Of a stretch of 35,844 nt of DNA, positions 1 to 7,540 are shown one piece after another. The notes under the pieces are model-generated. The model worked only from the letters and a program-made list of their open reading frames with translations, searched no databases and had not been told where the DNA came from. Location: contig NZ_VCAO01000013.1 in the NCBI RefSeq assembly GCF_005884405.1, forward strand, positions 1 through 35,844. Direction: 5' to 3'. The translations under genes were made by a program, and so were the position numbers. The DNA is from Qipengyuania marisflavi. GTDB lineage: Bacteria; Pseudomonadota; Alphaproteobacteria; Sphingomonadales; Sphingomonadaceae. Every line of letters starts with the position of its first letter. Positions within the stretch are counted from its first letter, which is position 1.

Positions 1-232
1 AAATCTCCCTCTCCTCCTTGAGGATCCGGTTCTCCAGGCGCAGACGTTCATTCTCACGGGCCAGATCCGCCTGCGGCGCGGCTACCAGATCAGTGGGCCG
101 ATATTGCGCGACCCACTTGCCCAGCGTCGACAATCCCACCCCTAAATCTGACGCAACACGCCGACGCGACAGCCCGCTGGCCAGCGCAATCCGCACCGCT
201 TCCCGCTTGAACTCTTCTGTATGCTTCATCAT
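1..232 (-). CDS. IS3-family transposase OrfA, partial
   Basis: About 77 residues are visible before the window edge. They begin M-M-K-H-T-E-E-F-K-R-E-A-V-R-I-A-L and contain the helix-turn-helix region typical of IS3/IS911 OrfA (ASDLGVGLSTLGKWV). A leucine-zipper-like stretch rich in ARENERLRLENRILKEER follows. Two adjacent ATG codons (232 and 229) could start translation; AAGGAGG lies just upstream in the minus-strand reading (about 247-241). OrfA is the DNA-binding half of the transposase and normally acts as an OrfAB fusion made by frameshifting. The protein is clearly different from the other OrfA copies at 7118-7510 and 35635-35844, so this is a separate IS type. The remainder lies beyond position 1. 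Confidence 0.85.
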   Translation of the reverse strand, partial: MMKHTEEFKREAVRIALASGLSRRRVASDLGVGLSTLGKWVAQYRPTDLVAAPQADLARENERLRLENRILKEEREI

Positions 233-280
233 CTCGTCGGCCTCCTTGATAGAGTGTTAAACTCTCAAGTGACCGGCACA
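1..280 (-). mobile_element. IS3-family insertion sequence, partial (left window edge)
   Basis: The 5' end of an IS3-type element lies on the minus strand and runs off the window. It carries the start of orfA (below). The outer end is inferred: reading outward, the sequence ends ...TGACCGGCACA at about 280, so the minus-strand element would begin TGTGCCGGTCA, with the TG...CA termini usual for IS3 elements. The matching right end is outside the window, so the exact boundary is unproven. Confidence 0.6.
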
Positions 281-559
281 AAACCGTTACAAGTCCAATG
301 TCTATCTTGCCGAAAGGGAAACCAAGAGCGGACAGCCCGCTCTCGGCCCACGAGCGGCCGGTGGGAGACGCGCCCTGATGTCAGGCGGAGCACCCTGCTC
401 AGACATGTCCTCAAAACCAACAAACGATCGTTGCCGACCTCTTTTTCCAAGCCTTTCAATTTGGGTTCGCCCAATCGGTTGCGAAGCGTCTCACAATTAA
501 GGAGCCGGTTCTCGGACACCTTTGGCCGCGCAAAGGGTTTAAGTGGAAAGGAGGCGACC
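281..559. other. Intergenic region upstream of the aldehyde oxidoreductase operon
   Basis: No convincing gene is seen; the open frame that runs through here is only an upstream extension of the downstream gene. A 7-bp inverted repeat (AGAGCGG at 325-331, CCGCTCT at 337-343) could fold but has no T tract. The promoter of the molybdoenzyme operon presumably lies here, but no convincing -35/-10 pair was found. No regulon palindrome is present. Confidence 0.5.
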
Positions 560-1069
560 TTGTCTGACACAATTACCGTAAATGGAACCGCTAACCCCCT
601 GCCGGACGACCCGCGGGTCAGTCTTCTGGATTTCCTGCGGCATGACATCGGCTTGACCGGGACGAAGAAGGGCTGCGACCACGGACAGTGCGGCGCCTGC
701 ACCGTGATCGTGAACGGCATCCGCATCAACAGCTGCCTGACACTCGCGGCGATGCACGAGGGCGACAGCGTGACGACCATCGAAGGTCTCGGTACGCCCG
801 ACGAGCCCTCCGCCCTGCAACGCGCTTTTCTCGAGCATGACGGTTTCCAGTGCGGTTATTGCACACCGGGCCAGATCTGTTCTGCCACCGCCATGCTGGA
901 GGAGATTGCCGCCGGCTGGCCGAGCGACGCCAGCGAAAGTCTAGAGGGCCATATTGTTACTTCCCGCGAGGAGATACGCGAGCGGATGAGCGGCAATATC
1001 TGTCGCTGCGGCGCTTACGCGAATATCGTCGCTGCGATCGAGGAAGTCGCGGCGGGAGGCCAGTCATGA
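560..1069 (+). CDS. paoA: Aldehyde oxidoreductase 2Fe-2S subunit (PaoA/YagT-like)
   Basis: Small iron-sulfur subunit of a xanthine-oxidase-family molybdenum hydroxylase that passes electrons from the molybdenum centre to FAD. The chosen start is TTG at 560, because AAAGGAGG sits 5-6 bases upstream and the homologous sequence begins there; this gives 169 aa. The N-terminal plant-type ferredoxin cluster is Cys39, Cys44, Cys47 and Cys59. The C-terminal cluster is Cys98, Cys101, Cys148 and Cys150 (QCGYCTPGQ and NICRCGAY). E. coli PaoA is longer because it carries a Tat signal; none is visible here, so this enzyme is probably cytoplasmic (inference). The stop overlaps the next start as ATGA. The substrate cannot be told from sequence; aromatic or aliphatic aldehydes are likely by analogy with PaoABC. 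Confidence 0.9.
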   Translation: MSDTITVNGTANPLPDDPRVSLLDFLRHDIGLTGTKKGCDHGQCGACTVIVNGIRINSCLTLAAMHEGDSVTTIEGLGTPDEPSALQRAFLEHDGFQCGYCTPGQICSATAMLEEIAAGWPSDASESLEGHIVTSREEIRERMSGNICRCGAYANIVAAIEEVAAGGQS

Positions 1070-2049
1070 GACCTTTTCAATATATCCGCGCGCCTTCCCT
1101 ATCCGAGACATCGAAGCTTACCGCTGGCGAGGATGCCCTGGCAATTGCGGGGGGAACAAATCTGCTCGACCTGATGAAGTTGCAGGTGGAGACGCCAGCT
1201 CTGCTCGCCGACATCAACCGGCTGGGATTCTCGGAGATCGAGGACACAGACGATGGCGGTTTGCGCCTCGGTGCGCTGGCCACGAACACCGAAACCGCCG
1301 TTCACCCGCGCGTACGCGCCGACTATCCGGTTCTCGCACGCGCCATTCTGGCTGGAGCTACGCAGCAATTGCGCAACAAGGCCACCAATGGCGGCAATCT
1401 GTGCCAGCGCACGCGGTGCTTCTATTTCACCAATATCGACCAACCCTGCAACAAGCGTGAACCGGGCAGCGGCTGCGGAGCTATTGACGGCATTGCAAAA
1501 CTTCATGCTGTCCTCGGCACGAGCGACCAGTGCATCGCGACCTATCCGGGCGATATGGCCGTAGCGCTGAGCGCGCTTGGCGCGGTGGTGCAGATCTCCG
1601 GCGACAAGGGTGAGCGCAGCGTGCCGGTGCGCGACTTCCATTTGCTTCCGGGAGATACGCCATGGATAGAAAATGTGCTTGAGGCGGGCGAGATCATCAC
1701 CGGCATCATTCTTCCGGCGCCAGTGGGCGGCACGCAGATTTATCGTAAGGTGCGAGAGCGTTCGTCCTATGCCTTCGCGCTGGTTTCCGTCGCCGCCATC
1801 ATCGAACTGACCGATGGCAAGTTTTCCCGCGCCGACCTCGCCTTCGGCGGTTTGGCGCACAAGCCTTGGCATGATCCACGGGTCGAAGAGGTGCTGCTGG
1901 GCCAGCATCCTTCTGACGCACTGATCGATAAAGCGGCCGATATCCTGCTCGAAGATGCGCGCGGGTATGGCGAGAACGATTTCAAGATACCGCTGACGCG
2001 GCGGACACTTCGTGCCGTCCTCACACAGGCGACGGAGGATGCAGCATGA
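1066..2049 (+). CDS. paoB: Aldehyde oxidoreductase FAD-binding subunit with extra 4Fe-4S cysteines (PaoB-like)
   Basis: Medium subunit, 327 aa, of the molybdenum hydroxylase. The FAD-binding motif AGGTNLLDL starts at residue 28. A second flavin-site region, ATNGGNLCQRTRC, lies near residues 106-118. Cysteines 113, 118, 128 and 137 (NLCQRTRCFYF, QPCNKREPGSGC) match the insert that binds an additional 4Fe-4S cluster in E. coli PaoB and is absent from ordinary xanthine dehydrogenases. This assigns the operon to the PaoABC subgroup rather than to XDH. The start is the ATG overlapping the upstream stop, and the 3' end overlaps the next start in the same ATGA manner, so the three subunits are probably translationally coupled. 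Confidence 0.92.
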   Translation: MRPFQYIRAPSLSETSKLTAGEDALAIAGGTNLLDLMKLQVETPALLADINRLGFSEIEDTDDGGLRLGALATNTETAVHPRVRADYPVLARAILAGATQQLRNKATNGGNLCQRTRCFYFTNIDQPCNKREPGSGCGAIDGIAKLHAVLGTSDQCIATYPGDMAVALSALGAVVQISGDKGERSVPVRDFHLLPGDTPWIENVLEAGEIITGIILPAPVGGTQIYRKVRERSSYAFALVSVAAIIELTDGKFSRADLAFGGLAHKPWHDPRVEEVLLGQHPSDALIDKAADILLEDARGYGENDFKIPLTRRTLRAVLTQATEDAA

Positions 2050-4235
2050 CGGTCCATTTCAAACAGGACAAGCCCGACAATTCCAACCGACTCGACGGGA
2101 TGAAGCAGGGGGTGCTTGGCAAGCCCCTGCCGCGCATCGAAGGATTGGCCAAGGTTACCGGAACCGCACCCTATGCCGCCGAATACCCGGTCGAGAATTG
2201 CGCCGAGGGCGTGCTGGTCACAGCGACCATTACGCGCGGCAAGGTTACCTCCATCGATCGGACAAGCGTGCTGTCCATGCCCGGCGTGATTGCAGTGGTC
2301 GACGACGAAAAACTTTGCACCCGCGCGGCGCAGGGAACGGCCAACGAAGCGCCCATGCAGGGGCCTGCGCAGATCTGTTACTGGGGCCAGCCAATCGCAC
2401 TCGTCATCGCCGAAACTTTCGAACAGGCGCGTGATGCCGCCAAGCACCTCACGGTCGAATATCTTGAAGTAGATGGCGCGCCGCTCGATCCAGGCGCGGT
2501 CGATCCAGAGGAGCAGGACGACGAGACGGTCCATCAGGGCGATCTGGCGAATGCCATGGCCGAAGCCGCGCACAGCGTCGACGTAACCTACACCACCAAG
2601 GGCCATGCTTCTGCCGCCATGGAACCGCATTCCGCAATCGCGCAATGGGACGGCAATAAGCTGACCGTCCACGCTTCGCTCCAAATGCTGAATTACAACA
2701 TCGCCGAGCTGGCCGATGCGCTGGATATGGAAGAGGACAATATCCGCCTCATATCCCGCTTCGTCGGGGGCGGCTTCGGTTCGAAGCTAGGGATCAGCGA
2801 AGAGGTGGTCGCAGCCGCACTGGCGGCGACACAGATAGGGCGGCCGGTCCGCGTCGTCCAGTCGCGCCAGCAGGTGTTCCAGACGGTCATGCGCCGCAGC
2901 GAAACCACGCAACGCCTGCGCCTTGCGGCCGACAGCAATGGAAAGCTTACCGGCTTCGGGCATGAGGCGCTGGTGTCCAACCTTCCCGGCGAGAGCTTTG
3001 CCGAGCCAGTGCTGCAATCTTCGCACTTCCTGTACGGGGGTGAAAACCGCGAACTGATGCTCAAAGTCGCGCGTATCCACCGTATGACGGCCGGATCGGT
3101 GCGTGCTCCAGGAGAGGCTGTGGGCATGCCAGCGCTCGAAGGCGCGATGGATGTGCTGGCGGAAAAAGCCGGTATCGATCCGGTAGAACTGCGTCTGCGC
3201 AACATACCCGAAAAGAATCCCGAGGAAGACCTCCCGTTCTCTTCTCACAAGCTTGCCGAATGTCTGAAGCAGGGCGCAGAGGCTTTTGGTTGGGAGTGCG
3301 GCCTCCGCAAACCGCGTCAGCGGCGCGAGGGCGAGTGGTGGATCGGCACAGGCATGGCCAGCGCCGCAAGGGTGCACAATATCGCCGAGGCGAAAGCGCG
3401 CGTGACGTTGAAATCCGACGGCACGGCGCTCGTCGAAACCGACATGACTGATATCGGCACCGGAACATATACGATCCTGGCGCAGATAGCCGGGGAGATG
3501 CTGGGGCTGGATCCTGAACAGGTTCTGGTCGAACTGGGCGATACCCGCCACCCGCGCGGCCCGGGCTCGGGCGGCAGTTGGGGCGCGGCTTCGACAGGTT
3601 CGGCAGTATACATCGCGTGCAAGGCTATCCGCGAGGAACTAGCCGCCAAAACCGGCGCGAGTGAGGAAGAGCTCGAATTGCGCGAAGGCAAGACCGCTAC
3701 CGGCGAGACTCTGACGAGCCTTCTCGATGGCAAGGATCTTGCCCGCGAAGGCCATTACGAGCCGGGTGAAATCGAGGACGATTATACCGCTTCTGGGTTC
3801 GGTGCGTTCTTCGCCGAGGTGCGCGTCAATCACTACACCGGTGAAACCCGCGTCGATCGCATGCTTGGCGCATTCGGCTTTGGGCGCGTGCTCAACGCCA
3901 AGACCGCTCGCTCGCAATGCATCGGGGGCATCACCTGGAGCATCGGGGTGGCGCTGACCGAGGCGTTGGAATTCGATCCGCGTGACGGACATCTCGTCAA
4001 TTGCGATCTCGCCGAATATCACGTGCCCGTTCATCGCGACGTCCCCGATGTGGAAGTCGTGCTGGTGGAAGAACGCGATGGCGCGGCCAGCCCGATCCAG
4101 GCGAAAGGCATCGGCGAGCTCGGCATGTGCGGAGGAGCGGCAGCCATTGCGAATGCCATCTACAATGCCTGTGGCGCGCGGATCTACGATTACCCGATGA
4201 CACCGGATCGCGTTCTGGCTGCGATGCCCGATTGA
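2046..4235 (+). CDS. paoC: Aldehyde oxidoreductase molybdopterin-binding subunit (PaoC-like)
   Basis: Large catalytic subunit, 729 aa, close to the length of E. coli PaoC. It binds the molybdenum cofactor (cytosine dinucleotide form in this subgroup) and hydroxylates aldehydes to acids. Visible family features are the N-terminal GKPLPRIEGLAKVTG segment, the cofactor loop FVGGGFGSKLG (around residues 238-248), GSGGSWGAASTG for the dinucleotide, and the C-terminal QAKGIGELGMCGG. In the last of these, Glu691 is the expected catalytic base (PaoC Glu692). The sequence is intact, with no frameshift. The stop codon overlaps the following xdhC start as TGATG. Confidence 0.93.
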   Translation: MTVHFKQDKPDNSNRLDGMKQGVLGKPLPRIEGLAKVTGTAPYAAEYPVENCAEGVLVTATITRGKVTSIDRTSVLSMPGVIAVVDDEKLCTRAAQGTANEAPMQGPAQICYWGQPIALVIAETFEQARDAAKHLTVEYLEVDGAPLDPGAVDPEEQDDETVHQGDLANAMAEAAHSVDVTYTTKGHASAAMEPHSAIAQWDGNKLTVHASLQMLNYNIAELADALDMEEDNIRLISRFVGGGFGSKLGISEEVVAAALAATQIGRPVRVVQSRQQVFQTVMRRSETTQRLRLAADSNGKLTGFGHEALVSNLPGESFAEPVLQSSHFLYGGENRELMLKVARIHRMTAGSVRAPGEAVGMPALEGAMDVLAEKAGIDPVELRLRNIPEKNPEEDLPFSSHKLAECLKQGAEAFGWECGLRKPRQRREGEWWIGTGMASAARVHNIAEAKARVTLKSDGTALVETDMTDIGTGTYTILAQIAGEMLGLDPEQVLVELGDTRHPRGPGSGGSWGAASTGSAVYIACKAIREELAAKTGASEEELELREGKTATGETLTSLLDGKDLAREGHYEPGEIEDDYTASGFGAFFAEVRVNHYTGETRVDRMLGAFGFGRVLNAKTARSQCIGGITWSIGVALTEALEFDPRDGHLVNCDLAEYHVPVHRDVPDVEVVLVEERDGAASPIQAKGIGELGMCGGAAAIANAIYNACGARIYDYPMTPDRVLAAMPD

Positions 4236-5086
4236 TGCTGGCCGAATATTCGATCGATAGCGTGCGCGACGAGGATCACATCGCGCTAGCCGCCGCGTGC
4301 CAGCCGGGTGTTGGGCTTTGCACTATCGTTGGAATCGAGGGCAGTTTTTCGCGGCGTCTCGGAGCGCAGCTGGCGGTATTCCCGGATGGATCTACAGTTG
4401 GCGATCTGGCGGACAGTTGCCTCGAGCGCCAGTTGGCCTCGGACATGATGGCTTGCCAGGGTTCAAGGGTAATCCGATATGGGCGTGGCTCTGCCAAAAT
4501 CGATTTCCGCGTTCCATGTGGCGGTGGATTGGACATCCTGCTCGAACCGGCGCCAGACCGAGCGGCCTGTCGATCCACAATCGATGCGCTGCGGACGCGC
4601 CGTCCGGCCCAGCTAGCATTCGAGGGATGCAGGCACATGGCCCACCGCACTTATCTGCCATCGCTGAAACTCGTTGTCATGGGGGAGGGGCCGGAACTCA
4701 AAGCTGTGGCTTCCTTGTGTTCGGCTATGAAGATTGATGTCGACGTGCTTTCGCGGGACGACCTCACTCTCGGCCTAGCGGCTCGAAATGTGCGCTACGA
4801 TCTCTGGACGGCCTGCCTGCTTCTCTTCCATGATCACGAATGGGAATTGGCCCCGCTCGAACAGGCGCTCACGAGCGAAGCCTTTTACATCGGTGCTCAA
4901 GGCGGCGAGAGGGCGCGCTACGATCGGACTTTAGCGCTGGCGGCGCGGGGCGTTTCTGAGGAACAGATTGCACGGCTAACCAGCCCGGTCGGACTAATGC
5001 CTGCCTGCAAATCGCCACGAACCCTCGCGCTTTCGGCGGTGTCCGAGATCGTCGATCGTTACGAGCAAATGCGTGCCGCCGCCTGA
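4235..5086 (+). CDS. xdhC: XdhC/PaoD-family molybdenum cofactor insertion factor
   Basis: A 283-aa XdhC-family maturation protein. In known systems it binds the molybdenum cofactor, promotes its sulfuration and delivers it to the apo-hydroxylase. The N-terminal half carries the XdhC signature ending PCGGGLDILLEP. The C-terminal half has a Rossmann-like start (LKLVVMGEGPELKAVA). The ATG at 4235 overlaps the paoC stop and is preferred over the longer open frame, which overlaps paoC deeply. Its position directly after the three subunits and before a mocA-like gene matches the order in PaoABCD-type clusters, so it probably serves this enzyme specifically. Confidence 0.85.
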   Translation: MLAEYSIDSVRDEDHIALAAACQPGVGLCTIVGIEGSFSRRLGAQLAVFPDGSTVGDLADSCLERQLASDMMACQGSRVIRYGRGSAKIDFRVPCGGGLDILLEPAPDRAACRSTIDALRTRRPAQLAFEGCRHMAHRTYLPSLKLVVMGEGPELKAVASLCSAMKIDVDVLSRDDLTLGLAARNVRYDLWTACLLLFHDHEWELAPLEQALTSEAFYIGAQGGERARYDRTLALAARGVSEEQIARLTSPVGLMPACKSPRTLALSAVSEIVDRYEQMRAAA

Positions 5087-5639
5087 GGTTGAAACAGGCG
5101 TAGTGCTGCTTGCCGCTGGCCAGGCAAAGCGGTTCGGCGGCGGGAAGCTCACCGCCACTTTTCGCCGGCAACCCTTATGGGAATGGGCCGCACAAACTGC
5201 GGAGAATATCGATTTCAGCGAGCGCCTTATGGTGATCGGTCCCAACAGCCCGATTAATAGCCGCCCAGGATGGAGGCTGGTCAAGAACCCCGTGGCGGAA
5301 CGGGGAATGGGCACTTCGATCGCTGTGGGAGTGCGCGCGCTGACCGATTGTGATCGCGTTGTCATCCTTCTCGCCGATATGCCGCTCGTCTCGCGCACCC
5401 ATCTCTGCCGGTTCTTGAAAGCGCGGGGCGTGGCCTTCACCCGATATCCCGATGGCACTGCGGGATGTCCGGCGATTTTCCCGCGACCGGTCTTCCCGTT
5501 GCTTGAAACTCTTGCCGGTGATCGTGGAGCGCGAAGCCTCGATTTGGGGGATGCCGAGCTTATCGAGCCTTCTCACGAAGGAGAACTGGTCGATGTCGAC
5601 GAGCTTTGCGACCTACAGCGGCTAAGGTCCGCAGATTAA
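5073..5639 (+). CDS. mocA: MocA-like molybdenum cofactor cytidylyltransferase (NTP transferase)
   Basis: A 188-aa MobA/MocA-type nucleotidyltransferase. It has the N-terminal nucleotide-binding signature VVLLAAGQAKRFGGGKL (residues 10-26) and the metal-binding LLADMPLV motif. In PaoABC-type enzymes this protein adds CMP to molybdopterin to form the dinucleotide cofactor. The start is GTG at 5073, overlapping the xdhC 3' end by 14 bp, consistent with coupling. This is the last gene of the operon; no clear terminator follows. Choice of CTP over GTP is inferred from context. Confidence 0.85.
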   Translation: MPPPEVETGVVLLAAGQAKRFGGGKLTATFRRQPLWEWAAQTAENIDFSERLMVIGPNSPINSRPGWRLVKNPVAERGMGTSIAVGVRALTDCDRVVILLADMPLVSRTHLCRFLKARGVAFTRYPDGTAGCPAIFPRPVFPLLETLAGDRGARSLDLGDAELIEPSHEGELVDVDELCDLQRLRSAD

Positions 5640-6186
5640 GGGTTTTCGAGGTCGTCCGGCAGTTGAAGAGAACAAGTTGGGGCTGTTCGCTGGGTGTTGC
5701 CGGCACTAGCCAGTCTGCGCATGGCCCTGCTCTAGCCGTCGCTCCCTGACTTCGCCTGTGGCCGGAGGCGAAGAATTCTACTCAACGCAGAGGTCCTGCG
5801 TACCTAGCCTCATGGGCGTGGTATCCAGTTCGGCGAGCCCGGTTCGATGCTACACGCGGGACAATCACGAACCGTTCGCAGCCCGCACCACCCGCAATAT
5901 AATCGGACGAGCGTACAGGATTGTGAACAAATCTAGCCGCGCTCGAACCAAATTCACCACAAAGGCGTAAAATCAATGCTTTACGAGAGAAATGGTGCCA
6001 GAAGAGGCATCGCACTGGTGGTATAAACCGCTGAAAAGATTGAGCATGATTCCGATCATTGGCCTCGAGGCCCGCAAGAAGGCCCGCTCGCCTTATTGAA
6101 ACTGTTCCAAAGCATTGATTGGTTTACAAAAATTGGCGCCACTCCCAGTGGAGAATTCCCCACTCCCTTCCAGCCTGACGATGCGT
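5640..6186. other. Gene-poor region, no supported gene
   Basis: Short open frames on both strands have no recognisable domain and no good ribosome binding site. Two minor features are visible. TGGTGCCAGAAGAGGCA at 5993-6009 resembles the reverse complement of a tRNA 3' end with CCA, but no tRNA body follows. A hairpin-like repeat (about 6146-6163, AGTGGAG/CCCCACT around AATT) lies downstream of the atoE remnant. The region looks like decayed sequence between the operon and mobile-element debris. Confidence 0.45.
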
Positions 6187-6640
6187 TCATGACAGGTGAG
6201 CAACGATGAGTATCCCTCCGGCGAATACTGCTCCAAGGCTCAGGAGGAAAAAGACAAAGAAGCCGAGAATCTGACGGACTTTCAATCCTGCTATTGCCAT
6301 CAGAGGCAGGGCCCAGAATGGCTGGATCAAATTCGTCCACTGATCGCCGCAAGGCACCGCCATAACAATTTGCTCATGCGGTGTTCCCAGCGTGGTGGCA
6401 GCTTCGATGAAAACTGGCCCTTGGACCGCCCATTGTCCGCCGCCGGACGGGATGAAAATGTTGAGCAGTCCGGCCGATAAAAACGCATAGAACGGCAAGT
6501 TATCCGCAGTCGATGAGGCAATCACCCGGCGGCCAGAAGCGATACCAATCCGCTGCCGATCATTGACGCCATCATGCCTGCATAGAAAGGGTAGTGGAGC
6601 CGTATCGGCGCCACCACCGGGCCTTCGATTTCCATTGTCC
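6187..6640 (-). pseudogene. atoE: atoE-type short-chain fatty acid transporter, 3' remnant
   Basis: The last 112 codons (6187-6525) encode a clear AtoE-family C terminus: LPFYAFLSAGLLNIFIPSGG, GQWAVQGP, and DQWTNLIQPFWALPLMAIAG. Immediately upstream in another frame is LHYPFYAGMMASMIGSGL, the preceding transmembrane segment of the same family. That frame ends at a stop at 6524-6522, so one base has been lost or gained near 6523-6526. The rest of the gene (roughly three quarters) is missing and the upstream side runs into a broken IS3 transposase. AtoE proteins import short-chain fatty acids such as butyrate; this copy cannot make a functional transporter. The upstream limit (about 6640) is approximate. 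Confidence 0.8.
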
Positions 6641-6697
6641 GTCGTCGGATACTTTGAGACGATTGGCAGTTTGAAACAGGCGAGTGTCTGGGCTCAT

Positions 6698-7161
6698 CTG
6701 GTTGGCCGCAGTGGTCTTGTCCTTGAACTCGCTGGCGGCTGTCATCACGATGAAGTTCGGACTGGTAATCAGATAATGCGCCTTGAGCAGGCGGTAGACG
6801 CTGGCTTCAGACTCGGATTCGAAACGAAACGGAGAAGGGCGCTTGCGCCCAACTAGCGGCGTTCATCCGTAAACGTCACCGCCAGCTCTCTAGGGCTCAG
6901 TTCACAGCGCTCCAGCGCCATCTCCAGTATTTGACCCTGCACCTTCTCTGGTATCCGGTTCCAGGCGCGGCGTGGCCCTGGTCGACGATCTGCCAGCGCA
7001 TCTTCGCCGAAGCGCTGATACAGATCATACCATCGGTAAAATGTTGGCCGGGCGATGCCCAGCCTGTCCAGAGTCTGCTTGGCAGGCAAGTGCGAACGCT
7101 CAACCATGCGGATGATCTCAAGCCTTTCTGAGGCGGGATATCTCATTTTCGTCTCCCCCAT
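6698..7161 (-). pseudogene. IS3-family transposase OrfB, broken
   Basis: The first 102 codons (7161-6853) are in frame: MRYPASERLEIIRMVERSHL, TFYRWYDLYQRFGEDALADR, SPRELAVTFTDERR. A TAG stop then occurs where intact relatives read YFVSEASVYRLLK. The relative's sequence resumes in a different frame about 30 bases later (SEASVYRLLKAHYLITSP, then EFKDKTTAANQ) and stops at about 6698. The interruption contains a perfect 6-bp-arm palindrome, GGGCGCTTGCGCCC (6837-6850), suggesting a small insertion. The integrase core with the DDE residues is missing, so it is non-functional. Confidence 0.82.
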
Positions 7162-7510
7162 CCCCGATCATGCTTTTTTTGAGCAGGCGCATCTCAAGGA
7201 TCTGTTCGGCGACAACCTCCTTCAGATCGCGGGCTTCGCGGCGTAGCTCGCGGACCTCGTAGGTGTTGGCGCTGCGCGCCGTATCACCGGCAAGCCGACG
7301 TTTTCCGGCTTCCATGAAGTCCTTCGACCATTTGTAATACACGCCTTGGGCAATACCTTCACGGCGGCACAGCTCGGCAATGTTATCCTCACCGCGCAGG
7401 CCCTCCAGCACGATCCTGATCTTCTCTTCCGCGCTATACTGTTTGCGGGTCGCCCGGCGGATGTCCTTGACCACCCGCTCCGCGGGAGCCTTTGATTGGT
7501 TTTCGGTCAA
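7118..7510 (-). CDS. IS3-family transposase OrfA
   Basis: An intact 130-aa OrfA starting at TTG (7510-7508). It has a helix-turn-helix region (SAEEKIRIVLEGLRGEDNIA, CRREGIAQGVYYKWSKDF) and a C-terminal coiled-coil-like stretch (VRELRREARDLKEVVAEQIL). The gene overlaps orfB by 44 bases, the usual arrangement for OrfAB production by frameshifting. A run of seven A (minus strand, 7174-7180) is a possible slippery site. However, a simple -1 shift there does not lead into the present orfB frame, so fusion may no longer be possible. The protein alone would bind ends but not transpose. Confidence 0.85.
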   Translation of the reverse strand: MTENQSKAPAERVVKDIRRATRKQYSAEEKIRIVLEGLRGEDNIAELCRREGIAQGVYYKWSKDFMEAGKRRLAGDTARSANTYEVRELRREARDLKEVVAEQILEMRLLKKSMIGDGGDENEISRLRKA

Positions 7511-7540
7511 ATGAAAGGTCTTTCGGATTTTGACAGGACG

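Larger units (their letters stand above)
6698..7535 (-). mobile_element. IS3-family element, truncated and decayed
   Basis: The element carries orfA (7118-7510) and the 5' part of orfB on the minus strand. The intact end is at about 7535, where the minus-strand sequence begins TGTCAAAATCCGAAAGACC. This is only 5 bp from the stop codon of the aldehyde dehydrogenase gene. Homology to OrfB ends abruptly at about 6698 in the middle of the catalytic domain, so the second terminus is lost. The element is related to, but not the same as, the one at 35549: the OrfA proteins are nearly identical while the ends differ. Confidence 0.8.

Noticed and set aside
265..780. Minus-strand open frame overlapping the start of the 2Fe-2S subunit gene
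   Set aside because: Antisense to the ferredoxin domain coding region and without any recognisable motif.
5993..6009. TGGTGCCAGAAGAGGCA, like the reverse complement of a tRNA 3' end (possible attachment site)
   Set aside because: No acceptor partner strand, T loop or other tRNA arms follow, and no integrase gene is nearby; 17 bases alone are not enough.
5758..6015. Small open frames on both strands in the gene-poor region
   Set aside because: Arg/Ser-rich, unconserved in appearance, without start signals.
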